Below, in pieces: positions 24,985 to 34,059 of a stretch of DNA of 64,000 nt. The stretch's first letter is position 1, and the number at the start of each line of letters is the position of its first letter. The notes below the pieces were generated by a model. The model made no database searches. It was not told the origin of the DNA and saw nothing but the letters and a program-made list of their open reading frames with translations. Source of the stretch: a virus; the IMG/VR virus record IMGVR_UViG_3300046004_001292, positions 1 through 64,000 of that record. The stretch is one strand, 5' to 3'. The position numbers and the translations under genes are program-made.

Positions 24985-26844
24985 TTATCTCCTACCGTCA
25001 GGGCGAATGTCCATACGTGGTGCACCGAGCTGCCACGTGGTGCCAACTTGGCTGGAGTCCAGCTTGAAAATCAGCTGCCGACCGCGCACCCGGGTGTAAA
25101 TCTGCCCGGTGAACTCCTCGGTGATCACGTACGTGCTGCCTTTGACCACGGCCTGACCGGCAGAAGCGGTGACCCCGGAGCCCGAGTTTGTGAGCCCTTG
25201 CAGGGTCATTGTGACCTGCGGGGCGGGGGAGGGCGAGGAGCCGCCAAACGTCAAGTCCGGGAGCACGCGCCAGACAAACCCGAAGTTGTGGCCGTCACCA
25301 ATGTCAAACTCCGAAGACGAGATGTTCGACACAATGGGGGCGGGCATCGCTGTGGAGTTGTCGTCCACGCCGTCTTCGTGGTTGACGATGTTGTTGATGT
25401 AGGTTGCGGCAATCGGGTACGGCTGCAGGCCGGTGTCCAGCCACGCGGTGCGGCCCATGGTGCCGTAGTACCAGATTTTTTCGAGGTAGTTGTAGATGAC
25501 ATACCTGTCCACCACGGTGGAACCGGCCGAGCAGTAGAACCACCAGACCTCGTTGAAACCCTCGTTGGTGCCAGCAAACACCTGCGCGGCCTGATCTTGG
25601 TTGAAGTCACTGAACACGTAGCGGCGCAGGTCGCAATTGAGCGTCTGCACCCGGCCGTCGTACGCGTAGAACTTGTCCACGCCCATCCAGTAAATCACGC
25701 CAGAAGCCAGCGCCACGGCGTTGGGGCCCGCGATGGAGATGTTGTCCGCAAGCAATTGCGTGCCCCAGACATAGGGTGGCCCAAGGTACTGCAGCGAATA
25801 CAGCGCCTGATCGGTGAACGTGACGATTTCCTGCCGGGTCTGGATGGCCGTGACAATTTCAGAGCCGTGTGACAGCCGGATGCTGCCTGCTTGGTTGGTG
25901 ATGGCCGGAGCCCACGTAAAAGGGTCTTCCTGATCCGACCAGCGGATCAGCATGGGGTCGATCGTTGCCGCGCCGTAATCGTTGGTGCCAAACACCAGCA
26001 CAAAGCGGGACGAGTCCGATACGATGATTTTGTTTTGAAACAGCGGCGTGTCTGCGTCACCTGACACGGTCAAGTTGACCCCCCGAACAGTAACTCCGGC
26101 TGAAGCGTCCCAGTAGTAAATGCCCCCGCCGCGCGGCCCAAAGATTAAATCTTCGCCAAAATTGAACTGGTTCCACAACTGCAAGGGGATCGGGTCTGCC
26201 GCTCCTGTCCCCCACGGGCCAGCACCCCAACCACCTGCGCCCCACCCAACAAGCGGGATTTGAATATCGGGGCCCGTGTTAAGTTGGTACGCAGCAACGA
26301 CCGCTGCCCCGCCGCCGGGAGAACCTGACACGTCAGTGGCGTTGGCCACCGCAGAAACTGTGATGGTGTAGCTGTTTGCGCTCAGGACGGTGACTTGGTG
26401 CTCCGCATTCAGCACGCCCGCTGTGATGTTGCCGCCAAGGCCTGCTGCCCCGCTGAAGGTCACAAAATCCCCAGTGAGGCAGCCATGTGCGGTGTCCGTG
26501 ACGGTGATGACGCTGGAGCCCAGCGTGGCCACGAACGGGTTGTTGTTGATGGTGGGTGTGGCGCGGATTGGCGTGATGTCGTAGTACTGCCCGCCCAGAT
26601 TGATGTAAAACTTCAGGTTTGTACCCACGCCCAGCAGGTTGGCTCCGCCAAGGGTGATCCAGTTCCACAGCGACCGGCAAACGCCCAAAAACGTGAACGC
26701 GCTGAAGCGTGTCCAGCCACCAATCTTCTCAGGGTTGCCTTGGCGAAAGCGCACCTTGTCGCACTCGTACCAACCCCCTTCGGTGGTGTACCGTGTGTTT
26801 TCCCGGTTGACCCCGGGTTTGAACAGTATTTTCTGAAGTGGCAT
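24985..26844 (-). CDS. Tail nozzle / tail tubular B-like protein
   Basis: 619 aa, beta-rich throughout, as expected of propeller-type nozzle (T7 gp12) or P22 gp10-like stabilisation proteins. The N-terminus KPGVNRENTRY followed by CDKVRFRQGNPEKIGGW is the recurring opening of this phage family. Later segments such as VSDSSRFVLVFGTND, MLIRWSDQEDPFTW and VIYWMGVDKFYAYDG look like repeated propeller blades. Residues about 105-185 form an insert of Thr/Val/Gly-rich beta structure. It should close the head-tail channel together with the adaptor encoded further upstream. Confidence 0.75.
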   Translation of the reverse strand: MPLQKILFKPGVNRENTRYTTEGGWYECDKVRFRQGNPEKIGGWTRFSAFTFLGVCRSLWNWITLGGANLLGVGTNLKFYINLGGQYYDITPIRATPTINNNPFVATLGSSVITVTDTAHGCLTGDFVTFSGAAGLGGNITAGVLNAEHQVTVLSANSYTITVSAVANATDVSGSPGGGAAVVAAYQLNTGPDIQIPLVGWGAGGWGAGPWGTGAADPIPLQLWNQFNFGEDLIFGPRGGGIYYWDASAGVTVRGVNLTVSGDADTPLFQNKIIVSDSSRFVLVFGTNDYGAATIDPMLIRWSDQEDPFTWAPAITNQAGSIRLSHGSEIVTAIQTRQEIVTFTDQALYSLQYLGPPYVWGTQLLADNISIAGPNAVALASGVIYWMGVDKFYAYDGRVQTLNCDLRRYVFSDFNQDQAAQVFAGTNEGFNEVWWFYCSAGSTVVDRYVIYNYLEKIWYYGTMGRTAWLDTGLQPYPIAATYINNIVNHEDGVDDNSTAMPAPIVSNISSSEFDIGDGHNFGFVWRVLPDLTFGGSSPSPAPQVTMTLQGLTNSGSGVTASAGQAVVKGSTYVITEEFTGQIYTRVRGRQLIFKLDSSQVGTTWQLGAPRMDIRPDGRR

Positions 26845-26875
26845 CGTTTACCTCGGCTTTGCGGCATTTTCGCAC

Positions 26876-27394
26876 TTAACTCAGGAACAGCGCAATCTCA
26901 GCCTCCCGGCGCTTGACCAGCCCGGGGAGAACCTTGCCGCCGCCCTTGGTCCACGCCCGGAACGCCTCGGCTGCGCCGTCCCAATCACCCCGGTTGGCCT
27001 TCATGCGGATGGTGCTGCGCTGGAGGTTGCCTAGCCCGAAGTTGAACGATATAGATACCAAAGCGTCAAAGCTGCCTTGCCTGCCAACAACGCCGGGAAC
27101 AAGACGAAGAACACCCCGTTCAAAAGTTCCGACATCAACACGGAATAGTTCGTCGATCTCTTCTTTCGTCCAGACACGGTTGTCCTCCGGTTTCAGTGGC
27201 ATTTCCTTGCGGATCATGGGGGTTGGCTTGCCTTCGACACGCATCACGGGGAGCCTGATCTGCTCTTGGTACAGGACATGGCCGTAGCCAATCGTCCAGA
27301 TGTGCGCTGGGCACAAGTAAGGCCGAGAGCGTTTACCCTCGAACCGGTGCATCAGGTCTTCGCCTGCCCTGCTCAATTTCACTTCTTGCTCCAC
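26876..27394 (-). CDS. Endolysin, GH24 lysozyme with E-C-T site
   Basis: 172 aa, T4-type lysozyme fold that cuts peptidoglycan glycan strands. E19 in HRFEG is the general acid. The usual Asp eight residues on is replaced by Cys (C28), followed five residues later by T34 and the IGYGH signature, an E-x8-C-x5-T site also known in other phage endolysins. Later FGLGN and GLVKRREAE are typical of the family. No signal peptide or SAR anchor is visible, so export should depend on a holin; the gene upstream, overlapping by 16 bp, is the best candidate. Confidence 0.9.
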   Translation of the reverse strand: MEQEVKLSRAGEDLMHRFEGKRSRPYLCPAHIWTIGYGHVLYQEQIRLPVMRVEGKPTPMIRKEMPLKPEDNRVWTKEEIDELFRVDVGTFERGVLRLVPGVVGRQGSFDALVSISFNFGLGNLQRSTIRMKANRGDWDGAAEAFRAWTKGGGKVLPGLVKRREAEIALFLS

Positions 27395-27885
27395 TGGCGG
27401 CTACCAAACCAGAACCCAATGATGCCGCCCAGCATGGCCATCTCATCAGCGCTGAAAATCAGGTCTGAGTAGCGGATGATGTCGTCAATGCTGGTGATCA
27501 GACCCGGCTGCTGGTACAGGTACCAAGCCATAAAGGCGTTGATGCAAACCAGCTCGGCCACAAAGATGTAGGTCACCGTTGGGCGCACAGTGCCCACGTA
27601 GTTGGAGACCCATGTGGAGGCCTTCTCAAGCACCTTGGCGTCATGCTCAAGAGCCGCCTCGGTCATCCGGGCGTCGGTCTCCATGGCAACTTGATCGGTG
27701 CGGACCTCTTCGATCTTCAGTTGGGCGGCAAAACCCTGCGCGGCCATAGCCAGCTCACGCTCGTTTTGAAGTGCAGCCAGCCGAAGCTCGTGCGCTTGGT
27801 CGGCCTTGTTCTGGAAGAATTCCAGAAGTTTTGGGAGACCGGAGATCAGCAAACCCCCAAGAGTTGAAAACAGTGAAAGCATCAA
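27379..27885 (-). CDS. Probable holin, GTA-type 3TM
   Basis: 168 aa. There is a short amphipathic N-terminal segment, then a Gln/Glu/Ala-rich coiled region (about 28-90). Next come a membrane segment at 103-124 (after TWVSNYVGTVRP) and a final hydrophobic segment ending GFWFGSRQWSKK (about 150-168). The RP before the membrane span and the terminal G-F-x-F-G-S-R match holins of the GTA 3TM class. It overlaps the endolysin gene and lies in a cluster of membrane proteins, consistent with timing of lysis. Confidence 0.65.
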   Translation of the reverse strand: MMLSLFSTLGGLLISGLPKLLEFFQNKADQAHELRLAALQNERELAMAAQGFAAQLKIEEVRTDQVAMETDARMTEAALEHDAKVLEKASTWVSNYVGTVRPTVTYIFVAELVCINAFMAWYLYQQPGLITSIDDIIRYSDLIFSADEMAMLGGIIGFWFGSRQWSKK

Positions 27886-28499
27886 TGACCCCTTTTAACA
27901 AGCATGTTTGCTGCAATGTCCAGCATGGAGTGGACGTGCTCCATGTTCTGCGGCTGCTCTACCCAGCCAGCCGTAATCTGCCCAATGAACCTGCTGCGAT
28001 CTGGCGGTATGCTGATACGGCAGGTGAACGAAACGCCCTGCGCAATATACCAAATGCCCAACTCCGACTGCGCCCTCAGATATGGACTGCACGGCGTCTC
28101 ACCCGCCATCAACTTCACCACGTCGTTGTTGTTTGCCACGTTTGTTGTGAACAGGCCAACATCCAAACCTTCCATCTCCTTACTGCGCCCGTCCTTGGTG
28201 TACAGGCGGTACAAGACCCGTGTGCCAAAAATTGGGTTGACCTTGAAGATGGCAACAAACTTGGCGTCGGTCTGTTTGAACAAAACACTTGCCGCATCGT
28301 CAACCCGATCTTCATGGATCACGGGCATCTTTTTGTTCTCTTGGTAAGCACCAATCAACACCGTCTGGTTCTGCCAGACAAAGTACCCGGCAAACGCAAC
28401 CAGACCCATGACGAGGATGGCGACCAGCTTAAAGGGCGAATCAACATAAGCCAGCACCTTGTCCAGCACGCCAAGAGCTTTATCGCCAGAATCCGCCAT
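27882..28499 (-). CDS. Single-span membrane protein of the lysis cluster, 205 aa
   Basis: One membrane segment at about 24-42 (LVAILVMGLVAFAGYFVWQ) with a short charged N-terminus, followed by a 160-residue soluble domain with three Cys. This is a bitopic protein, topology probably N-in. Its stop overlaps the holin start (ATGA), and its own start lies inside the small membrane gene upstream. It could be an i-spanin-like or superinfection-type protein, but the soluble part is not coiled-coil, so no function is assigned. Confidence 0.6.
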   Translation of the reverse strand: MADSGDKALGVLDKVLAYVDSPFKLVAILVMGLVAFAGYFVWQNQTVLIGAYQENKKMPVIHEDRVDDAASVLFKQTDAKFVAIFKVNPIFGTRVLYRLYTKDGRSKEMEGLDVGLFTTNVANNNDVVKLMAGETPCSPYLRAQSELGIWYIAQGVSFTCRISIPPDRSRFIGQITAGWVEQPQNMEHVHSMLDIAANMLVKRGH

Positions 28500-28587
28500 T
28501 CAAACTCCAGATCAACACTTTGGCGCACCACACCGCCAGCCCAACAATAAGGGCCGCTGCAAAGAATGCTACGGCCCAGTCTTTCAT
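28480..28587 (-). CDS. Tiny membrane protein, 35 aa
   Basis: Short frame overlapping the lipoprotein stop (ATGA) and the following gene by 20 bp. The product is nearly all membrane span (AVAFFAAALIVGLAVW, residues about 5-20) with a short tail containing Lys and Trp. The tight overlaps on both sides argue it is translated. It could be a second small holin or antiholin, or a membrane partner of the lipoprotein. Confidence 0.5.
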   Translation of the reverse strand: MKDWAVAFFAAALIVGLAVWCAKVLIWSLNGGFWR

Positions 28588-29183
28588 GGCACCGTGGCGG
28601 GGGTGGTTGTGGTCGTTGTGGTGTTGGTGCTGGTCACCACAGTTGGAGTAGCCGTATTGTCAGTAATACTGCCACCAGCAAGGCGACCACTGTTGCCAGA
28701 GTTTGACCCACTGTTTGCTCCTATTGAGTAAGAACCTGCGCCGATTACACCATTTCCACCAATAGTCGTCACGTTGGCTGCTGGCGCTTGAATCTTGGAT
28801 GCAATGCCGACAAACGCTGCGTTGGTGCTGACACCCAGAGCTGTTGCATTGTCAGACTGGCGCATGCCCAGCGTGGTCTGCTTGTTCACGGTATACACCT
28901 GCCCGATGGTTGGCAGCAACAAGCCGGTCCACTGCATGGCGTAGTCGGCCCACGACTTGGGAGCAGCAATCTGAGCGTTCTGCTGACCGCCGCCCATCTG
29001 CAAGGACATGACCGCCGCAACCTTGGCCGTGGTGTCGCCTTGACGGGCGATATCAGCCAGAGCTTGGTAACGCGCCGTTTGGGCCGCTGCTTGCGCTTTG
29101 TGGGCGTCAGCATAGGCTTGGTACTCGGCAGTGGCGCAGCCTGTCAGGGACAGGGCGCAGAGGATGATGGCGATCAGTTTCAT
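28584..29183 (-). CDS. Phage lipoprotein, 199 aa
   Basis: Signal peptide with lipobox LTGC (Cys16), so the mature protein should be a lipoprotein in the inner or outer membrane. After a helical Ala/Gln-rich stretch (about 20-60) the sequence turns Gly/Ser/Thr-rich and ends in a run of Thr. Such lipoproteins in lysis clusters can act as outer-membrane spanin subunits, though this one is longer than most. It lies between the cupin gene and the small membrane gene with 4-bp overlaps. Confidence 0.75.
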   Translation of the reverse strand: MKLIAIILCALSLTGCATAEYQAYADAHKAQAAAQTARYQALADIARQGDTTAKVAAVMSLQMGGGQQNAQIAAPKSWADYAMQWTGLLLPTIGQVYTVNKQTTLGMRQSDNATALGVSTNAAFVGIASKIQAPAANVTTIGGNGVIGAGSYSIGANSGSNSGNSGRLAGGSITDNTATPTVVTSTNTTTTTTTPATVP

Positions 29184-29500
29184 GGTTGCTCCTGTTGGTA
29201 GTCCATCGGCCCGACCGGCGCACTCAAGTCGGGATTCTTGATGATGTTGAAAATGCGCGTGTTGTCTTCGAGGGCCATCAATTCATGAGGCTCTCCGGCG
29301 CGGAAATCCAAAAGCTGCCCAGCGGTTGCCTCCAGCGACCAGTCATGGGAGTACGCCTTGAGCTTTCCACGGGCAACAATGGTGATGTGCGCGGTCTCCT
29401 CGGTATGGTTGTGCTTTGGCAGCACATCCCCCGCTTTCTCGAAGTCGTACTTAAAGCCTCGGATTGACCCGAGGTCTTTAAGAGGCTTAATCGACAACAT
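29180..29500 (-). CDS. Cupin-fold protein, 106 aa
   Basis: A single cupin barrel. Motif 1 is H30-N-H32-TEE-TAH38 followed by G45; motif 2 is G61-QLLDF-x-x-GEPH72. The metal-binding histidines look intact. Cupins can be dioxygenases, isomerases, sugar-binding or purely structural proteins; no choice is possible from sequence. It is sandwiched between a fibre-associated gene (14-bp overlap) and the lipoprotein (4-bp overlap), suggesting it acts on a virion or surface molecule rather than in metabolism. Confidence 0.75.
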   Translation of the reverse strand: MLSIKPLKDLGSIRGFKYDFEKAGDVLPKHNHTEETAHITIVARGKLKAYSHDWSLEATAGQLLDFRAGEPHELMALEDNTRIFNIIKNPDLSAPVGPMDYQQEQP

Positions 29501-29927
29501 TTGGCGTGCTTCCCGGTGCGGCAGTGTCGCCTGTTGGTGTGACTTGCACCCAAGACAATGTGGCCTCGTCCCACTCGTAATACGGCGGATTGTTTGGTAC
29601 CGGCATCGGGATTGGAGCTTCCCACAAATAAGAGAAACTGTTCATCACCCACGACGGGTACGGGGATGGCGGGGTAAAACCAGCGCCTTCTGGGCCATCA
29701 GGAAGCCATGTGTATCCGATACCTGCAAAGTTTTTGCGAAACGCTTTGGATTGGTCTGGATCAGGCGTATTGGTGTTGGGGGTGTAATAAATACCGCCCC
29801 GGGTGTTATAGCTGGTCTGCACAAAAGTGGCCGGGTCTCCCCAGTTCCCTGTGTCGATCTCAGCTTGGTCAATGACCAGCACACGCCGAACAATGTTGTT
29901 CTCGTCGATTTGGGCAAATTGGCTCAT
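29487..29927 (-). CDS. Fibre-associated small protein, 146 aa
   Basis: N-terminus MSQFAQIDENNIVRRVLVID, then WGDPATFVQTSYNTRGGIYY, an FRKNFAGIGYTW stretch and a PPSPYPSWV segment. I recall very similar short proteins in cyanophage and marine or freshwater phage tail-fibre loci, where they are listed as fibre or structural proteins. The role here is inferred from that and from the adjacent adhesin gene, which overlaps it by 4 bp. Confidence 0.6.
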   Translation of the reverse strand: MSQFAQIDENNIVRRVLVIDQAEIDTGNWGDPATFVQTSYNTRGGIYYTPNTNTPDPDQSKAFRKNFAGIGYTWLPDGPEGAGFTPPSPYPSWVMNSFSYLWEAPIPMPVPNNPPYYEWDEATLSWVQVTPTGDTAAPGSTPNVVD

Positions 29928-30892
29928 GCTACGTATGTCCCAGAAGATGTGAAGGTATGGTAGGTGTACCCGCCTGCAGAGGTAACGGTTCCGCCTGTAC
30001 CGCGCTGTGCTCCGAGGTAACGAATAATCACGACGCCAGAACCACCAGCATTCGCCCCCGGGTAGTTAGCATTTCCGAAGCCGCCACCACCGCCGCCAGT
30101 GTTTGCAGAACCGCTTGCAGGAGATGTATTAAATCCGCCGCCAATAGCGCCGCCTCCGGAACCACCCGATCCTCTTCCACAATAAAAGTTACCGCCACCG
30201 CCACCGCCACCAGCATAAGTAGTGCCGTTACTCCATGCCGTTCCGCCTCCGCCATTACCGGCACTGCCAAAAGCGTTACCACTACCCCCCACCGCTCCCG
30301 CGCCGCCGCCACCGCCACCAGCCAAAGCGGAGTTTCCGCAGCAATCAGTAAAGTTTGAGCTGCTCCCACCGTTATTGCCCTGACCTGCAATCCCCGCTGC
30401 GCCCGCAAAAGCAAGAACAGCGCTTGCGCCGCCACCAGAACCTCCCGAATTGCCGCTTGCTGATGCTCCGCCACCCGTCCCGCCGCCAGTGGAGGTGATT
30501 GTCAAAAAGGAAGTGTTGGAGCCGTTTGCACCGGATGCCCCGCCACTACCTACAGTTACTGCGTTTGAGGAGCCAGAATTTATGCTGCCCGATGCCGTGC
30601 GATAGCCTCCTGCGCCGCCGCCACCACTACCGCCGCCACCGTAGTTAGATTGAAAGATACCACCGCCCGCCCCGCCAGCAACAACCAAATACTCAATGGT
30701 GTAAGCGTTCGACTTCCCGTAAAGCGAATTCATGCTCCATGAGGTGCCGCTTCCGCCAACACCCGCAAGAGTGCGGACTGCTGCATCGTTCATTGAGATA
30801 GTCGCGGTCAGGCTCAGACCGAGTTCTTGAGCGACACTGACTGGGCTTGATGTGCCTCCCATGTTCAGGGGGCCGCTTGCTGGCATTACCAT
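29924..30892 (-). CDS. Glycine-rich tail adhesin, 322 aa
   Basis: Gly accounts for roughly a third of residues, in runs such as GGGGSGGGG and GGGSSSNFTD, with short hydrophobic breaks. This composition fits a polyglycine-II bundle like that of gp38-type adhesins at fibre tips. The N-terminal ~60 residues (MNDAAVRTLAGVGGSGTSW) likely attach it to the fibre, and the C-terminal VVIIRYLGAQRGTGG and TYHTFTSSGTY are the usual ending of such proteins. It is probably the host-recognition tip, so it should vary strongly between relatives. A DCCGN segment in the middle could form a disulphide. Confidence 0.7.
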   Translation of the reverse strand: MVMPASGPLNMGGTSSPVSVAQELGLSLTATISMNDAAVRTLAGVGGSGTSWSMNSLYGKSNAYTIEYLVVAGGAGGGIFQSNYGGGGSGGGGAGGYRTASGSINSGSSNAVTVGSGGASGANGSNTSFLTITSTGGGTGGGASASGNSGGSGGGASAVLAFAGAAGIAGQGNNGGSSSNFTDCCGNSALAGGGGGGAGAVGGSGNAFGSAGNGGGGTAWSNGTTYAGGGGGGGNFYCGRGSGGSGGGAIGGGFNTSPASGSANTGGGGGGFGNANYPGANAGGSGVVIIRYLGAQRGTGGTVTSAGGYTYHTFTSSGTYVA

Positions 30893-30901
30893 GTTCGCTC
30901 C

Positions 30902-31783
30902 TTATGGGGTGCCGTAGGCGGTGATGTTGTCTTTGGCGATCAGAGCGCCTGCGCTGCTGAACGAGGCAACCACGGTGCCGCCGTACTTGATCACGAGCTT
31001 ACCGCCTTCTTCCATGATTGTGAAGTTGGTTGTTGTCAGGCTTGTGACGGAGCCGCCCAGCGTGATGTTGCCCGTGGATGTCACCGTGCCCGAAAGCGTC
31101 AGGCCGTTGGCGGAGCCAGTACCTGCAACCGAAGTCACAGTACCTGTGGCTGTACCAGCGCCGATGGCTGTGCGGAAGTCCGATGCACTCAGAGACGAGA
31201 CGGTGTTGTCCGCATTGAAGCGTGGGAATGTCACCGCGCTTGGATTGGTGATCGTGAAGAGGTTGCCGCCCAGCGTTGTTGCGCCGAAGTTGGTCCGTGC
31301 CGCTGATGCAGTTGACGCGCCTGATCCACCAGAGGCAACAGGCAGGGCCGTCAGCAAAGTCAAGGAAGACAGAAAGCTGATCTGCTCGCCCACATCCGTG
31401 CCGTTGTTGTACACCACCGTGCGCGTGCCGGGAGGGACTGCCACACCGGTCAGGCCCGAGACCTTGACCGTCACAGCGAAGCTGGAGCCGTTGATGATCA
31501 GGTAGGGCTTCTGGATGGCCGGGACGTTGATCGTGCCCGCAGCAGACACCGCGCCAGAGGCAATGTTCAAACACAGTGCCCGGGCATCCTGCGCCGCCGT
31601 GGTGTTGGCCAGCGTCAGTGTTGCCACGTTGGCCGTAAAGTCGCCGGAGTCCAGAGTGGCCATGCCCACAATGGCCTGCTCGATGGCAGTACCAATGTTG
31701 GAGTTGGTCGTGGTGCCCCAAGCGCCTGACTGCTCACCGTTGCCGATCAGCTCAAACTTGAGGTTGGAGAAGGTGCTTGACAT
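30902..31783 (-). CDS. Tail fibre-like protein, 293 aa
   Basis: Beta-rich, Thr/Ser/Gly/Val-rich protein. The N-terminal FELIGNGEQSGAWGTTTNSNI is a recurrent opening of phage tail proteins. The middle carries short repeats (GTATGTVTSVAGTGSANG) and the C-terminus ends near KDNITAYGTP. It lies between the S74 fibre and the adhesin, consistent with a distal fibre segment or connector. Confidence 0.65.
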   Translation of the reverse strand: MSSTFSNLKFELIGNGEQSGAWGTTTNSNIGTAIEQAIVGMATLDSGDFTANVATLTLANTTAAQDARALCLNIASGAVSAAGTINVPAIQKPYLIINGSSFAVTVKVSGLTGVAVPPGTRTVVYNNGTDVGEQISFLSSLTLLTALPVASGGSGASTASAARTNFGATTLGGNLFTITNPSAVTFPRFNADNTVSSLSASDFRTAIGAGTATGTVTSVAGTGSANGLTLSGTVTSTGNITLGGSVTSLTTTNFTIMEEGGKLVIKYGGTVVASFSSAGALIAKDNITAYGTP

Positions 31784-31785
31784 GA

Positions 31786-34050
31786 TTATCCTTTCGCCTC
31801 AAGGGCGGCTACACGGGCTTCAAGTTCGTTGATTGCGGCCAACAGCAAGGGCACAAGGCGTTCGTACCGAACCGTCAAATACTTGTCGTCGATAGGGGCT
31901 GGAGCAACAACCTCCGGCATGATGGCCTGCACCTGTTGAGCGGAAACACCGACTTCACGGACAGAGACATACCCGAGCGCCTGAGCAGTTTCATTGGCAT
32001 GGTAGTAGAAGCTGTCTAGTGTGCGAACCTTGGCCAGTGCATTCTCAATACTGCCAATACGGGTCTTCAGCCGATCGTCAGAGTAGTACGCCGTGACGTT
32101 GTTGGTTGCGCGAATTTCACCAGCGGTGCCAGACGCCGCAGTGCCAACACCCAAGGAAGCCAACTGCGTGTTTGTGTTTGTTGCTTGCCGGGAGTCGCTC
32201 AAGCGAGAGTCGTTTCCTTGACAGGCAGTGCCCGAAGAGGTGCCGTACGAAACGGTGGCAGTTACCGCAGCGGAGCCATTGAAGCTCGTGCCCGTAAGGC
32301 CTGTGCCGAGGGTCAGTGCATTGGTTGTATTAGCTGTTACCGTGATGTTTGCGGAGCCGTTAAACGACACGCTGTTGATGGTTCTGGCCGTTTGAAGTGT
32401 TGTTGCAGTGCTGGCATTCCCGCTCAACGCCGCAGTAATCGTGCCCGCGCTGAAGTTGCCTGAGCCATCACGAGCTACAACTTTACCTGCTGTGTTGGCA
32501 TCTGTAGCATCCACTGCCGCAGTGACTGCGCCAGAGCCGTTGTAGCTTGTACCGGTCAGATACGAACCCAATGTCAAAGCGTTCAGGTTGCTGCCCAAAG
32601 CCACGCCCGAGATCGTGCCAGCACTCCATGTAAACGCTGAGCCGTTCCAGTTCAGGACTTGGTTGGATGCCGAAGGCGCTGTGGCAAAGCCTGTGGTGCC
32701 CGAGCCGGTCTGGTATGCGATCCGGTTGGCCGCGCCGCCTGCAAGGTTGGTCGCTGTGGTCGCGCTGGTTGCTGCACCGCTCAGTGTGGCAGTAATGGTC
32801 CCTGCGCTGAAGTTGCCCGAAGCGTCACGCGCCACAACCTTGGAGGCCGTGTTTGCATCCGTGGCATCCACAGCAAAGGTGCGGGCTGCTGAGCCATCAA
32901 ACGTGCCCGCAGCGGTCAGGAATGTGCCTGCCGTCAGGGCGTTGGCCACCGATCCGGCTTGGCCTGAGATGTTGCCCGACACCGCTGCACCCGAGATGGC
33001 GATGGCCGTGGGGGTGACGCCCGTGACTTGACCCTGTGCGTTCGTGGTGATCACCGGGACAGAAGATGCTGAGCCGTACGTGCCCGCAGTGCCAGTGTTG
33101 GTGATGCTGAACTGTGTGCCGGAGAGGGTCAGGCCCGTGCCTGCGCTGTAAATCTGCGCTGAGCTGATCTGGGCAAACGTGATGTTGGTTGTGCCAAACG
33201 TGATGACACCCGTCGTGTTGCAGGTGTATGTCTCGCCAGCGCCGGTTGTACCCTGCTGCACGAAAAACGTGGAGCCCTCGCTCAACGTGTCAGGACCAGC
33301 AAAACCGAAAGTGTCTGTGTCGTCTGAGCGCGTCAACACCCAGTTGGTTGAGCCCGAACCCACATCAGTGACCACATAGACACCGTTTTGGGTCTGCGTG
33401 GTTTGCTGGTACACCAGCACGCGGTCTGCTACGCTAACCGTCACACCGTCGATCACCAAAGCAGCTTGAGTGCCTGCGTTGGTCAAGGTTGCGCCCACAC
33501 CGGCTGTGCCGTTGTTGTAGGTTGCGTTCAGGTTGATCGGTGATTCCACCCGCACTGGCTGGTGGAAATGGATGCCAGAAGCTACCAGCGTATCCACATA
33601 GTTCTTGTTGACCAGATCATTGCCCGTGGCTGGAGTGGTTGTGATCGTGCCTGCAGTGATGTTGGCCGTGGTGATATTGGCGGTGCTTGCGCCCAAGGTG
33701 CCGATGTCCAGCGCTGTGACGGCGGAGCCCGCTGCGTCCAGATACACCGAACGCGACGATGGGTAGGTGACAAACACGTCCTTGGAGCCAGCGGCAAAAT
33801 CTACCAGCGAGCCAGCATTGCTGGACGAAACCACGGTCGTGCGTGACAGGGTTGTGCCAGAAGAGGTGTATGTGCCAACACCCACCTCCCAAGCGCCCGT
33901 GGCAGCATCCACGATGGCATAAAAGGTTTGGTTGCCGTTACCAACAGCGGCAAAGGATTGGAACCCTGCGGCTGCGCCAGCCAACGTAACCGTGCCGGTG
34001 CCGGTTGTTGTGGTTGTTTCCTTGACGCGATCTTTGAGTGCCAATGCCAT
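31786..34050 (-). CDS. Tail fibre with S74 intramolecular chaperone, 754 aa
   Basis: Long beta-helical fibre. The shaft (about 100-640) has repeated units with a V-x-A-T/D-D-A-N-T-A-x-K-V-V-A-R-D block, ending DASGNFSAGTITA or DGSGNFSAGTITA. The C-terminal 98 residues are a peptidase S74 chaperone of autocleavage: the YYSDDRLK motif (S657, K662) is the Ser-Lys dyad, followed by GVSAQQVQAIMPEVV and a helical ending. In known members the trimeric chaperone cuts itself off after folding the shaft. It should be the main side fibre; the neighbours supply attachment and tip. Confidence 0.85.
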   Translation of the reverse strand: MALALKDRVKETTTTTGTGTVTLAGAAAGFQSFAAVGNGNQTFYAIVDAATGAWEVGVGTYTSSGTTLSRTTVVSSSNAGSLVDFAAGSKDVFVTYPSSRSVYLDAAGSAVTALDIGTLGASTANITTANITAGTITTTPATGNDLVNKNYVDTLVASGIHFHQPVRVESPINLNATYNNGTAGVGATLTNAGTQAALVIDGVTVSVADRVLVYQQTTQTQNGVYVVTDVGSGSTNWVLTRSDDTDTFGFAGPDTLSEGSTFFVQQGTTGAGETYTCNTTGVITFGTTNITFAQISSAQIYSAGTGLTLSGTQFSITNTGTAGTYGSASSVPVITTNAQGQVTGVTPTAIAISGAAVSGNISGQAGSVANALTAGTFLTAAGTFDGSAARTFAVDATDANTASKVVARDASGNFSAGTITATLSGAATSATTATNLAGGAANRIAYQTGSGTTGFATAPSASNQVLNWNGSAFTWSAGTISGVALGSNLNALTLGSYLTGTSYNGSGAVTAAVDATDANTAGKVVARDGSGNFSAGTITAALSGNASTATTLQTARTINSVSFNGSANITVTANTTNALTLGTGLTGTSFNGSAAVTATVSYGTSSGTACQGNDSRLSDSRQATNTNTQLASLGVGTAASGTAGEIRATNNVTAYYSDDRLKTRIGSIENALAKVRTLDSFYYHANETAQALGYVSVREVGVSAQQVQAIMPEVVAPAPIDDKYLTVRYERLVPLLLAAINELEARVAALEAKG

Positions 34051-34059
34051 TTTTAATCC

